A DNA stretch of 47,940 bases, taken from contig JARQWU010000050.1 of NCBI GenBank assembly GCA_040182905.1, positions 1 to 47,940 on the forward strand, read 5' to 3'. The notes under the pieces were generated by a model, which was not told the DNA's origin, searched no databases, and saw only the letters and a program-made list of their open reading frames with translations. Position 1 is the first letter of the stretch. Every line of letters begins with the position of its first letter. This DNA comes from Barthelona sp. PAP020. Taxonomy: Eukaryota > Metamonada: BaSk clade. Positions 28,302 to 37,719 of the stretch are shown here, in pieces. The position numbers and the translations under genes were made by a program.

Positions 28302-30020
28302 ATGAAGGCATATGGATCTTGTTATTTATTTGTGGAAGAATCATTGTATTCTCCAGTATATTTTCAAAATATGTATTATGAATTTGAATTAGAAATGAAA
28401 TCATCAGTTATTTCTTCAAATAATGATATTGAAGGAAAAATATATTGTAAAATTGGGGATGTTAATGGATTAAAATTGGATACTTTTGAAATATCTTTTA
28501 AACAATTGATCAAAATTGGAAAAATGAAAAATTATAAGAGTTTTTTATTGCATTCCGTTGAATTACATCCAAAACTTTTGCCTGGGTTAACTGTGATTTC
28601 ATTTAAAGTTGATAAGATTTATTGTTTGCCATTTTTAAATGTTTGTTCGTATAATGATTCAAACATTAATTTAATTAGTGCAAAGACGTGCCTCTCGATC
28701 AAAATTAATGACAGTGTCAATGATATCCCAATTAAAAAAGCAAACAAACACACATATTTAAAAGCACCTAAGGTTCCACGCCTAAAAGTGAAAACTTTAC
28801 CGAATTATAAAAACAACAGATCAAATTTATATTCATTAGAATTGAATTCTTGTGATTTGTCAGGTCAATTACGAACATTCAACAATTCAGGAAACTTTTG
28901 TCATGGAGTTGAAGCTACTATTATTTCTACTGTAAAACCTTTTTTTGAAACCAAAGCCCTATTTAATCTATATATTCAAGTTGGTGACAAGTTTTGCGAT
29001 TTCACTTTGAATTATAAGGACCTTTTTTTGTCTGAGGAGCATATGCTTACTGAACCGCATGTTAATTTGTCATTTCAGATTCCTTTAATTCCATATTTTT
29101 ACTTTCATGATTTATCATGCAAAATTATGGTTGAAATCATCATTGATGGAAGTATTGTAGCTGTAGATTCGATTGTTCCATCAAATCAAACGTCATTTAC
29201 GGATGAATCAGAGGATGTACATGTTCTTTTACAAAGTGACAAGTGTATTCCTCAAAGCGATGCAATTCTTGGTTCTTCTATTCTTAGTAGCACCAGCACT
29301 GGTTCATTAATGGTGAATAGCTTTGACATTAACAGCTTATATGGAACAATGACCTCAATGTCAGAAAATGAAGAAGTAAATTTTCCTGGTTTTGATCATG
29401 AAGCAAGAAATGAACATGTCAATAAAGTACACAACACACCAATAACGGCAGCTAAGATGAATTTTTTTGATTCTTTTGAAACGGAATCAATTTTGGGCAA
29501 AGAAGAGAGTTTGGATGATGTTTGGTCGAATATTAATGATATATATGAATCACCTTCTACTATCGTCAATCATCGACCATTTTTGGAAGAAGAATCAGAA
29601 TTACAAGAGGTGTTTGGCAAGTATCCAACCACTGATGTGAGACAATTGTTCGAAATTATCTCTACTTTAGATAGTAGATTGGAAAAAATTCGAAATGAGC
29701 ATAAAACGTTGATTAAAACACATCAAGAATTGATTTTTGACAATGATGAATTGAAAACAGAATTGCATGCGTCAAAGAAAAGAGAAAAATATTTGATGAG
29801 TCAAATTGAAGAGATGAGAAATAATTTGGCACATTTTGAAGCTGAATCTGATGATAAAATTGAAAAGTTGGAAGAAATTTCAAGTGATTTGATGAGCAGA
29901 TTAAAAGAGTCTCAAAAAAGTGAAAATGATTTATTAATTAAGAATGAAAAGTTATTGGGAGAATTGATATTGTTAAAAAATAATTGGAATAGTTTCCTCA
30001 ATAATTTAGAGAGTTTTTAG
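28302..30020 (+). CDS. Uncharacterised protein: beta-rich domains and C-terminal coiled coil
   Basis: A 572-residue protein I do not recognise. Residues 1-150 and about 175-305 alternate short hydrophobic strands with loops and could be two C2-like or beta-sandwich domains; the second has LYSLELNSCDLSG, then LFNLYIQVGDKFCDFTL, typical of C2 strand pairs. Residues 310-435 are low complexity and acidic. Residues 440-565 form a coiled coil. There is no signal peptide or membrane span. The mix of membrane-binding-like beta domains and a coiled coil would suit a tethering or cytoskeletal role, but that is a guess. It is divergent from DDB1 and followed 333 bp later by another coiled-coil gene on the same strand. 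Confidence 0.85.
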   Translation: MKAYGSCYLFVEESLYSPVYFQNMYYEFELEMKSSVISSNNDIEGKIYCKIGDVNGLKLDTFEISFKQLIKIGKMKNYKSFLLHSVELHPKLLPGLTVISFKVDKIYCLPFLNVCSYNDSNINLISAKTCLSIKINDSVNDIPIKKANKHTYLKAPKVPRLKVKTLPNYKNNRSNLYSLELNSCDLSGQLRTFNNSGNFCHGVEATIISTVKPFFETKALFNLYIQVGDKFCDFTLNYKDLFLSEEHMLTEPHVNLSFQIPLIPYFYFHDLSCKIMVEIIIDGSIVAVDSIVPSNQTSFTDESEDVHVLLQSDKCIPQSDAILGSSILSSTSTGSLMVNSFDINSLYGTMTSMSENEEVNFPGFDHEARNEHVNKVHNTPITAAKMNFFDSFETESILGKEESLDDVWSNINDIYESPSTIVNHRPFLEEESELQEVFGKYPTTDVRQLFEIISTLDSRLEKIRNEHKTLIKTHQELIFDNDELKTELHASKKREKYLMSQIEEMRNNLAHFEAESDDKIEKLEEISSDLMSRLKESQKSENDLLIKNEKLLGELILLKNNWNSFLNNLESF

Positions 30021-30353
30021 TCTTTGATGTTTCAAATTATATCATTGTAAAGGAAATGAGGATCATAATATTATGATAAATATTTTACTTTGAATTTTTT
30101 TTTGTCTTTTTGAAAATGAAAAATTCTTGTTTTTAAATTTCTCAAAATTGAATGATGTTATTCGGTTGCATTATAAATATTTTACTGTAATTTATAAAAA
30201 ACAAAACTTTTTTATCATGGATAATAAAAAAAATCTCTTAAAATAGTGTTTGATAAAGAAAATTTTTTTTTTAGACTTTTATATGGCTTTGAAATTGCAA
30301 CAAATATAAATTTTGTTGATTAATAGAAATAGAAAGGAAAAAAACACAATAGA
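30021..30353. other. Intergenic, AT-rich
   Basis: No gene or repeat seen. It is nearly all A and T with many A or T runs, and it is the trailer of one gene and leader of the next. A TTATAAATATTTTAC block near 30170-30186 has a near match (TATGATAAATATTTTAC) at 30073-30089. Confidence 0.5.
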
Positions 30354-33300
30354 ATGGTTAAAATTAGTTTAATATTGTTTGAATTTTTACAATTTGAGAA
30401 TGTTTTGAATGATGAATGGATACACGAACGAACTTCAAGATTTGTCACAATAAAAAAAGAATATTTACCAAATATTGAAAATGGTACCATTGTGTATAAT
30501 TTTTGCAAACAAATTTCAAAGAAATACAGTTGGGATTCAATTGGAATTCCAAACATTAAAAATTTGACCACACCCGCTGCTAAATTGTACAATTGGAAAC
30601 ATTTGATTGAAGTTTTATATCAAATGTTTCATATTCAGGTGGAAGAGTTTGTATTGGACTTAATTGTTTCCGGAGATCTTGATATTGTTGTTGAATTGTT
30701 GAATGAGATGAAGAATGTTGTTGAAAAACGTTTAACTATCAGGAAAAAATTGAATTTGGATGATGATATACCAAATACACCAAATTTTCATACAATTGAC
30801 ACGTATGAAAACGTTGACATTTTTGAACGGGTTGGTTTGTTTGAAGAGATTGATTGTCCACCAATTGAAGATGTGTCCAGTGTTTTGGACATGTTAATTG
30901 TATCTTTAAGCACGAATTTGAATTTAACATCCACTCAAGCGTTGTATTCATTGACTGTTAAATTGACTGGTTTAAGATTTGTTTTGGAACATGGTGTTCA
31001 AGGGTCAATAATTCCTGTTATTAATTTTTTAACGACTTTAAATGAGCATGTTGATATTTTAACTAGGTATATTAATGTTGAATCTTCAACAATATTGGTG
31101 TTTTTAGCAAATTTGCTTTGTGCATGTTTTTCATCAAAACATGTTGAAATAGTATCTACCAGTACTGTTTTTATGTTAGAATTAGTTTTGAGATTGAATA
31201 AGAGCCAATTGAAAGTAATATATGATTGGTTGATGAATACAAATGAATATATGCCTTTTACCATTTTATTAACGGCTATGTATTCCATGGAATTGAACAC
31301 ATATGTATTGAATTTGATTTCAGCAATTACTTTTAATTATACTGATCATTTTTTGGATTGTAATTTTTTGAATAAATATTTTCTATCTGTAGCTCAATTG
31401 ATGGATTTTATTCATTTAATTATTCCTGTTTATAAACAATATATGATTATAAAGTGCAATATTAACAACATTTTGAATTTTTGTATTCATCAAGTTTCTA
31501 CAACAAATTGGATTCCAACAAAAGCTTCAGGTTTGCAATGTTTAACCACAATATTAGTCAATTATCATGAAATTGATGGTGAAACATTGATAGACATTAT
31601 TGATTTTATTGACAAGAATTTTCCTTTCAATATTGTAAATGATTTTGATCGAATGTTGAGCATGATATGCATATCTTCATTGATAAAGATTTATTCAATG
31701 GAAATAGGACTGGGAGTTGGTGAAGTTAGGATTGAAAAGAAACGTGATGATGACAAATTGTCTGCAAATATTTTTTTCATCATCATTCAAAAATTGTTGT
31801 TGTTGTATCATGATTCCATTTTTAAGGATCATGTGTTGTTATTATTGATACCCATAATTCAATCAAATTCAGTCTATTCATTAAATTCCCTTCCACAAAT
31901 GAATGTTATTGCGCCTTTTCATTTATTGATTGTATTATTACATACAATGATTCGAATTGACATTTTAGGTGAGGCAGAAATTGATATTTTACATACTTTA
32001 ACCAATAGATGTGATATAATGGATGAAGAAGATAGTTTAATGTTATTTCAGATATATGTAAAAATTTTCACAAATAATTCCAGATTTATTTCTTTAATTA
32101 TTAATGATTTAATACATTTACTCAGTATTCATATCAATTCACCGAAAATATTGATTGAAACAAAAGAATTTATTTCTTTTTTGTTAGTGAGAATTCAAAA
32201 TTGTACTTCTGATGATATTCAAATTGATTTTACACTAGATTTATTATTTCGTATCATATTTATGAAGAATTCTAGTTTAAATGAAGAATTTGCCAACATT
32301 CCATTGTCTTATATTCAATCATCCAAAAATATAAAGTTTTTAAAAAAGTTTTTTGATGGAAAAGTTAAATATGAGTTTCCTCCTGTTATTAATATGAGTG
32401 CTTATGATTCGATGAAACCTACACCACCAGTGACATTTGATTTTCTTCAAATATGGCAAACCGAACCAAATTCAATTAACATTTCTCCCAATCATCTTGA
32501 CCATAGGATTAAACCGTTCGGTGAAACAAGAGATTTTAAAAAATTACATTTAAAAGTGAAAATTAACTTTAACAAGATTAAATGGGTTACTTTGATGTTT
32601 AATATGCAATTTATTGAGTCAATTATTTCAAAACAAGGCAAGAACTACCCATCTAAAAATCTTTTTCAAAAAATAAAAAAGAAAGACTCCAAACAAATAC
32701 GTAAACAAAGAATAGAAGAATTGAAACGCATAAAAGAGGGAAGAAAGACAAAAATTGAGATGTTAAACAAACACAATGAAGCAAAACAGAGAAGAGAGGA
32801 TGATATTAAGCGAAAGCTCGAAAAAATAAGACATAAGAGATTGAAAGAACATAAATTAAGAAGCAAGCACATAAAATTGACATTTAATGAAGTGAATGAT
32901 CATCTAATTATTGATGATGAAAAGATAGTTGCTAGACCTTTTCCTTTTGATGATTCTGAACGAATTTGGTTGATTAAAAATGAAGAAGATAAGAAATTTG
33001 AATTTTTACTCAGATTACAAGAAAAATTACAAGAACGTGAGCAAAGATTGATGGAAAATGAAGAATATTTGGGTTTAGAATTAACAAAAATGAAAAGGTC
33101 AATCTCGAAAATGAATGATTATAGAGAAAATGAAGATGCTTCGTTAGCTTCAAAGTTAAAGAATTCAAATCAACTTGATGTGGAAAAGAAAGAACCAAAA
33201 AAAGCATTTGAAGTCAAATTGCAGGCATATGAAAGACACAAAAAGAAAATCGAAGAACAAGAAAAAGAAATGAGAAGAAAACATTTAGAAGAAAGAAAGC

Positions 33301-34241
33301 GAAAGGAAAAAGAGCATCAAAAGCGAAGAGAAGAAATAATGGATGAAATGAATAAGAGACGAAAAGAAATAGAGAATGAACGTGAAAAAAAGTATAAAGA
33401 AGAAAGACTTGAAAAACAACGACGAACTGTCATCAATGAAAGGAAAAAAGAAGAACTTCAAAACTTAAGATTGAAATGGCAACAAGATGCTGAAAGACAA
33501 AGGAAGAAATTTGAAGAAAAACAAAGAAAGATTTCAAATAAAAAGGAGAAACAATTGAATAAAATAAAAGAAAAGGATTATGAGAGAATAAAAACATACA
33601 AACAAAGAAAACATGAAGAAAAAATAATGAATGTTCGGAGTGAAGAAGAAAGATGTTTAATGAAAGAAGCGGAAGAAATAACTTGGAAACGTGAAAGAAT
33701 TGAACGTAAGAAAGAAAGAGATGAACTTCAAAAAATTCTTGAAAAGAAATCAAAAGTTTATTTAAAAAAAGTAAAAGAAAAGAATGATTTAAAGTTGAAA
33801 CGAAAATTGCATGAACAACAACTCAAAAATCAAAGAGAAATGAGAGAAGCACAAATAATTGAAGAAGCTATGGATAGAATAACAAAAGACAATTCTTATG
33901 TACAAAAAAGGCAAGCTGAAAAACGGGAAAATCATATGATGGCTTTGAATGAAAAATTTTCAATTATGCGAGAAGATTTTGAACACAAGAAATATATTTT
34001 ACAATCTCCTGTTCGTAACAAGCACAGAAGAGTTGTTTCCTCCAAAAGATCATCAAAATTGAATGGTTCAATTGAAAGAAGAAAAAAATTGAAAATCAAT
34101 TCGAATGATTCTGTTGTTTTGGAAAAAATTAGTTTTGACTCTTATCCTGTTGGGAGTGATGATAGTTCAACCAAAGTTAGTTCAGACAGAGAAATTGTTG
34201 AACTTGATGAAGTAATTGATGAGAGTGATGAAAATGTTTAA
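30354..34241 (+). CDS. Large CH-like / helical-repeat / coiled-coil protein
   Basis: A 1295-residue protein. Residues 17-110 look like a calponin-homology-type domain (DEWIHERTSRF, then LPNIENGTIVYNFC, then LYNWKHLIEVLYQM and LVSGDLDIVVELLNEM), the pattern of CH domains in flagellar proteins such as SPEF and CLAMP. Residues 160-720 are helical with repeated hydrophobic pairs, as in HEAT/armadillo folds. From about 775 to 1240 the sequence is a very long K/E/R-rich coiled coil or single alpha helix, split by a short non-helical stretch near 850-890. The last 60 residues are S/D-rich. The order suggests a microtubule- or axoneme-linked structural protein, but I cannot name an orthologue. No intron was seen in 3.9 kb. 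Confidence 0.85.
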   Translation: MVKISLILFEFLQFENVLNDEWIHERTSRFVTIKKEYLPNIENGTIVYNFCKQISKKYSWDSIGIPNIKNLTTPAAKLYNWKHLIEVLYQMFHIQVEEFVLDLIVSGDLDIVVELLNEMKNVVEKRLTIRKKLNLDDDIPNTPNFHTIDTYENVDIFERVGLFEEIDCPPIEDVSSVLDMLIVSLSTNLNLTSTQALYSLTVKLTGLRFVLEHGVQGSIIPVINFLTTLNEHVDILTRYINVESSTILVFLANLLCACFSSKHVEIVSTSTVFMLELVLRLNKSQLKVIYDWLMNTNEYMPFTILLTAMYSMELNTYVLNLISAITFNYTDHFLDCNFLNKYFLSVAQLMDFIHLIIPVYKQYMIIKCNINNILNFCIHQVSTTNWIPTKASGLQCLTTILVNYHEIDGETLIDIIDFIDKNFPFNIVNDFDRMLSMICISSLIKIYSMEIGLGVGEVRIEKKRDDDKLSANIFFIIIQKLLLLYHDSIFKDHVLLLLIPIIQSNSVYSLNSLPQMNVIAPFHLLIVLLHTMIRIDILGEAEIDILHTLTNRCDIMDEEDSLMLFQIYVKIFTNNSRFISLIINDLIHLLSIHINSPKILIETKEFISFLLVRIQNCTSDDIQIDFTLDLLFRIIFMKNSSLNEEFANIPLSYIQSSKNIKFLKKFFDGKVKYEFPPVINMSAYDSMKPTPPVTFDFLQIWQTEPNSINISPNHLDHRIKPFGETRDFKKLHLKVKINFNKIKWVTLMFNMQFIESIISKQGKNYPSKNLFQKIKKKDSKQIRKQRIEELKRIKEGRKTKIEMLNKHNEAKQRREDDIKRKLEKIRHKRLKEHKLRSKHIKLTFNEVNDHLIIDDEKIVARPFPFDDSERIWLIKNEEDKKFEFLLRLQEKLQEREQRLMENEEYLGLELTKMKRSISKMNDYRENEDASLASKLKNSNQLDVEKKEPKKAFEVKLQAYERHKKKIEEQEKEMRRKHLEERKRKEKEHQKRREEIMDEMNKRRKEIENEREKKYKEERLEKQRRTVINERKKEELQNLRLKWQQDAERQRKKFEEKQRKISNKKEKQLNKIKEKDYERIKTYKQRKHEEKIMNVRSEEERCLMKEAEEITWKRERIERKKERDELQKILEKKSKVYLKKVKEKNDLKLKRKLHEQQLKNQREMREAQIIEEAMDRITKDNSYVQKRQAEKRENHMMALNEKFSIMREDFEHKKYILQSPVRNKHRRVVSSKRSSKLNGSIERRKKLKINSNDSVVLEKISFDSYPVGSDDSSTKVSSDREIVELDEVIDESDENV

Positions 34242-34814
34242 TCGAATATTTGCGAGAATGAACCAAAAAATTTCTATTGATTCAAATGACAAAAAACAGA
34301 TTTTATTCTGAATGAATTTCAAGTTTTTTTTTTTTATCTTGTGTATTTAAAAACCCCAAAAAGAGGATAATTTTTTTTTCTATCCCTCGTGTAAACGTAA
34401 ACATGTACAAAATATTTTTCTTCAATCAAGCTTTTCTTAAAATCTTCACATTTGAGTGTGATAAGCAATAGATCTTGACAGTTATCCTGCATTTTCGTTT
34501 TTATATTGTGGTTTGATAATATTGCTTACAAAATTGCGCAGTCATCCAAAATGTTTAAGTTAGATCTTTCTTATGGCTCTCTTGTAAACTTAAGTTGGGG
34601 TTAGCAATATTCATCAAAATTTTCTTCTTTACATTTATTATTTCAAAAGGTTGCAAGTATTCTCCACTCCTTCAATCAAAGAGATTTTCCTCAAGTTTAA
34701 GCTTGAGGGTTTGAAAATCTTGAGCAATGTGAAAAAAGAAAACTATTTATCATTTTATGCATGAAAAACAATAAATTAACCAAAACAATGAAAGCTGAGG
34801 CAAAAAAAAAGCTA
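34242..34814. other. Intergenic
   Basis: No gene seen between two converging genes. Positions 34689-34708 form a hairpin with 7-bp arms CCTCAAG/CTTGAGG. Segments at 34386-34470 and 34575-34660 share CTC(G/T)TGTAAAC and AATATT...TTTTCTTC blocks, too weak to call a repeat. Confidence 0.45.
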
Positions 34815-35156
34815 TTATTTAAATTTGAAAATTAGATAGATTATGAACATGATCAGAAACAAAATTACGCCACCAATAAGTATTTGTTTAGTTGACCATT
34901 CTTGTATAACCTTACCAAGCTTCTTTTGAGCATTTTTTGTACCCTTAACAATTGATTGAAATGTTTTTCTTGCTTGTAATACTGCATTTTCATATGTGTC
35001 AAGTGTGTTTCCCATGTTATTACCAACGTCTCGAAGATGCTTTACATTTTTATGAAGATCTTCAATCAAAACATCATTCAATTGTTCTTCTTCAATTTCT
35101 TCTTCATTTAAATCTACATCACCAAACAATAAAAATCTATTCTTATCTTCAACCAT
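34815..35156 (-). CDS. BET1-type Qc-SNARE with unusual zero layer
   Basis: A tail-anchored 113-residue protein: acidic N-terminus, a SNARE helix (about 28-85) and a C-terminal membrane span (92-110) followed by KFK. The segment DLHKNVKHLRDVGNNMGNTL aligns without gaps to the SNARE helix of BET1 (its LSIEIG-xE segment), and the length is like BET1 (about 118). BET1 proteins act in ER-to-Golgi vesicle fusion. At the position of the central glutamine (zero layer) this protein has tyrosine 55 (LDTYENAV), so either the layer is altered or the alignment is shifted. Its start ATG is immediately after a T-rich leader on the minus strand. Confidence 0.75.
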   Translation of the reverse strand: MVEDKNRFLLFGDVDLNEEEIEEEQLNDVLIEDLHKNVKHLRDVGNNMGNTLDTYENAVLQARKTFQSIVKGTKNAQKKLGKVIQEWSTKQILIGGVILFLIMFIIYLIFKFK

Positions 35157-35690
35157 GGAACAAAAAAAAATCTGAAAGATGTGTTTTTATCTGAGTGCTT
35201 GAGGTTCGGACCAAATGAAAATCCAGTTTTCTATCATTATTTGAACAATTTGACACATGAGGGACATGTTAGGAGAAGCAAAATTGGCTATTCATGAAAA
35301 CTAACTTGAATGGTGAAACAATGAGAACTGGGCAGGATTTTTTTTCAAATAATTTATGAAGAAACTAAAATGAACTAAAAAAATAACCTATAGATGAAAA
35401 AATAAAAACACATTACCTTTTATATGACACATAAAACATTCAAATTCTTAAAAGTGCATCTGTGATTTGGCAAAAGAAAAAAACCAACAAGCATATTTTG
35501 TTGCTTTGTGTGAACTTACAAAGTTTTTAAAAGGCATAGAATGAGCAAATTAAACTTGAAGTTGAGCAAAATGTTTAAAGTGAAATTGCCACACAAAATA
35601 TATCAGCAATGTGAATATTATAACACACAAGGTACTGTCAATAAACTTAAATAAGGTCAAATAATTGGAAATAAAACCAAATACCTTTGA
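35157..35690. other. Intergenic
   Basis: Between two minus-strand genes; it should carry the promoter of the SNARE gene and the trailer of the WD40 gene. I see no gene, repeat or structured RNA. Confidence 0.45.
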
Positions 35691-36896
35691 TTAGTCATCA
35701 TCATCGCTTATATCATCACAATGTTCATTCATAAACTCATGCATGTTACCACCATTATTTTTGTTGAAGTCAACCAAATCCCAACAAGTATCAAGAATCA
35801 TATTGTATTCCTCTTCATTCACATAAATTCCTGCAGCAACCAATTCTCTAATCTTTTGAGTACTCATATTCATAGCAATAAGATTCGAAACTACATTACC
35901 ATCACCTTTTGATAATTCAATGAGTGCCAATTTTTGTGAATGATAATAATCAGATTCGATTGAATATATCTTGATAGTTCTATCTTCACACGATCCACAT
36001 GTCAACTGTTTACCATCAGGTGATATAGCAAAAGAAAAAAATCTGCGTTCACAACCACAATGAAGCATTTGAATCTCCTGATAGCTGTCTATATTGTATG
36101 CAGTAATATATCCATCACCAGCCATTATAAACAAGATGTTGGGTGTTAAAAAATGAAGAGCCCATACTTCACCACCAAGATTAAATGAGTGAAGAAGAGA
36201 TCCATTATCAAAGTTCCAGAGTTTGACTTTATTTGATTGATCACTCGCACAAATAATCCTTTTGGTTAGATTAAAGTCAATAGCATTAACCTCTGCATGA
36301 TGTTTAAATGTGCGAATGACGGAAAAATTGTCAGGGTCAACTAATTTGGCGCTTTTATCTTCACTGCCAGTAAAAAGATATTTCCCATCTGATGAAAGTT
36401 TTATAGCCCAAATACACCTAGAATGAATTCTCTCTTTCAATACAACAGCACAGCTATCTATATCCCACTTTTTAAGAGCGCCATAACCATCACCAGAAAA
36501 AATATAATTAGAACAACAGGAAAAACAAATTCCAAACAGATTGGCATCAGTGCTCATTCTCCCCAAAATAGATAAATCTGGAAAACTGTAGACAATAATA
36601 GTCTTGTCAAGGGAACATGTTGCCATTCTTTGTCCATTGGGTGAAAATACAACACCAAAAATACTGTATTCATGATCTTTCAAACTTCGATATAATCTTC
36701 CAGTTTCCACATTGATTACATGTGTATTTCCATTATCACTACCAATTACTAGCCACTTACCATCTGCAGAGTATTCACAATCATGCATGGGACCCAAAAC
36801 ATTTCCAATTATTTTCATACTACTTTTGTTAATTTTGTGATAGAGCATTCCATTAATATTTTTTTCCATCAAATCAACATTTGATTCGGCAGACAT
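35691..36896 (-). CDS. WD40-repeat protein with novel C-terminal domain
   Basis: A 401-residue protein. Residues 30-320 hold about seven WD40 repeats (HDCEYSADGKWLVIGSDNG, IFGVVFSPNGQRMATCSLD, WAIKLSSDGKYLFTGSED and others), a propeller for protein binding. From about 322 it changes to a domain (LIELSKGDG, then IRELVAAGIYVNEEEY, CWDLVDFNKNNGGNM) that is about half identical to the C-terminus of the ankyrin protein at 1019-2509. A D/S-rich tail follows, as in that protein. ATG 36896 (MSAESNVDL) is the likely start; a longer in-frame ATG lies upstream at 36959 but its 21 codons are pyrimidine-tract-like. No WDxR motif of CUL4 receptors was seen, so a DDB1 link is not supported. Confidence 0.9.
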   Translation of the reverse strand: MSAESNVDLMEKNINGMLYHKINKSSMKIIGNVLGPMHDCEYSADGKWLVIGSDNGNTHVINVETGRLYRSLKDHEYSIFGVVFSPNGQRMATCSLDKTIIVYSFPDLSILGRMSTDANLFGICFSCCSNYIFSGDGYGALKKWDIDSCAVVLKERIHSRCIWAIKLSSDGKYLFTGSEDKSAKLVDPDNFSVIRTFKHHAEVNAIDFNLTKRIICASDQSNKVKLWNFDNGSLLHSFNLGGEVWALHFLTPNILFIMAGDGYITAYNIDSYQEIQMLHCGCERRFFSFAISPDGKQLTCGSCEDRTIKIYSIESDYYHSQKLALIELSKGDGNVVSNLIAMNMSTQKIRELVAAGIYVNEEEYNMILDTCWDLVDFNKNNGGNMHEFMNEHCDDISDDDD

Positions 36897-37719
36897 GACG
36901 ATTAAAACAAAAGATGAAAAAAAAAAAGTACTGCCAGTTTTTTCTTCCGTCTTCGCCATTTTGGAAATGCAAATTCGATAAAGCACTTCAATAAAGGATT
37001 CTTTGAGATTTTTCGATAATGTAATAACGTTAAACTAGAATTTATTGAGTTCACGATTCAATTATCCACATATTCATTACTATTCATTAAAATATAAAAA
37101 AAAAATTTGTGTTTCTAATAAAATAATATGTTTTATATCGTTTATAATTTGCAAAACTCCATCGACATCAAGCAAAAAATTCAAATATTATAATCTGGAG
37201 GTTTGTGCTCTGTTTTAGAGATTGTATAGTGGCAAATTAATGTTGTTATTTCCAAAGACAATGTCTTCACGTCAAATACTACTGATACTTAATGATTAAA
37301 GAAAGTAATTTGCTGAAATTTTGTTCGCTGTTACTTCAATAAATGTTATTTGTGGCAATTAAATACCCGAGGAATAGACATTTTGACAAGCAATGTAATT
37401 TGCAAGTAAATAAAAATCAATATTTATTTTTAATTCATCATCTTAAGAATTAGTTTGAGAAAGGTTTGAAAGACATTTGGAACAAAGAGAAGACAATTTT
37501 TGAAAAATGGAATAAAGGGTAAAATATACATGAACTGGAAGGAACTCAGCAAGATTCTCTCAACCCAATCATCAACTGAAGCTCAAATAATTCTACATAT
37601 TAGGTAAAAGGTGGTTTCGTATTGTCAGTGAAGCTATTTTGGGTGCAAATCTTTTCTTTCAATGTGAAAATCCAAAAAAAAAAAATTGTTTGAAAAATAT
37701 TCATTTACTTACAGTACAA
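36897..37719. other. Intergenic
   Basis: About 820 bp between two minus-strand genes. AT-rich, with no recognised gene, repeat copy or tRNA. It includes the WD40 gene leader and the trailer of the coiled-coil gene. Confidence 0.45.

Noticed and set aside
33433-33753. 106-codon minus-strand frame rich in F, L and S
   Set aside because: Antisense of the A-rich lysine/glutamate coil; its hydrophobic composition is a by-product.
35691-36896. WD40 protein as a substrate receptor (DCAF) of the DDB1 encoded nearby
   Set aside because: No WDxR motif seen in the propeller; proximity in the window is not evidence.
36897-36986. Extended N-terminus of the WD40 protein
   Set aside because: Reads through a T-rich tract; the extra residues (FFFSSFVLIV) resemble leader DNA, and the next ATG gives a normal WD40 start. 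An intron here was considered, but no ACTAAC is present.
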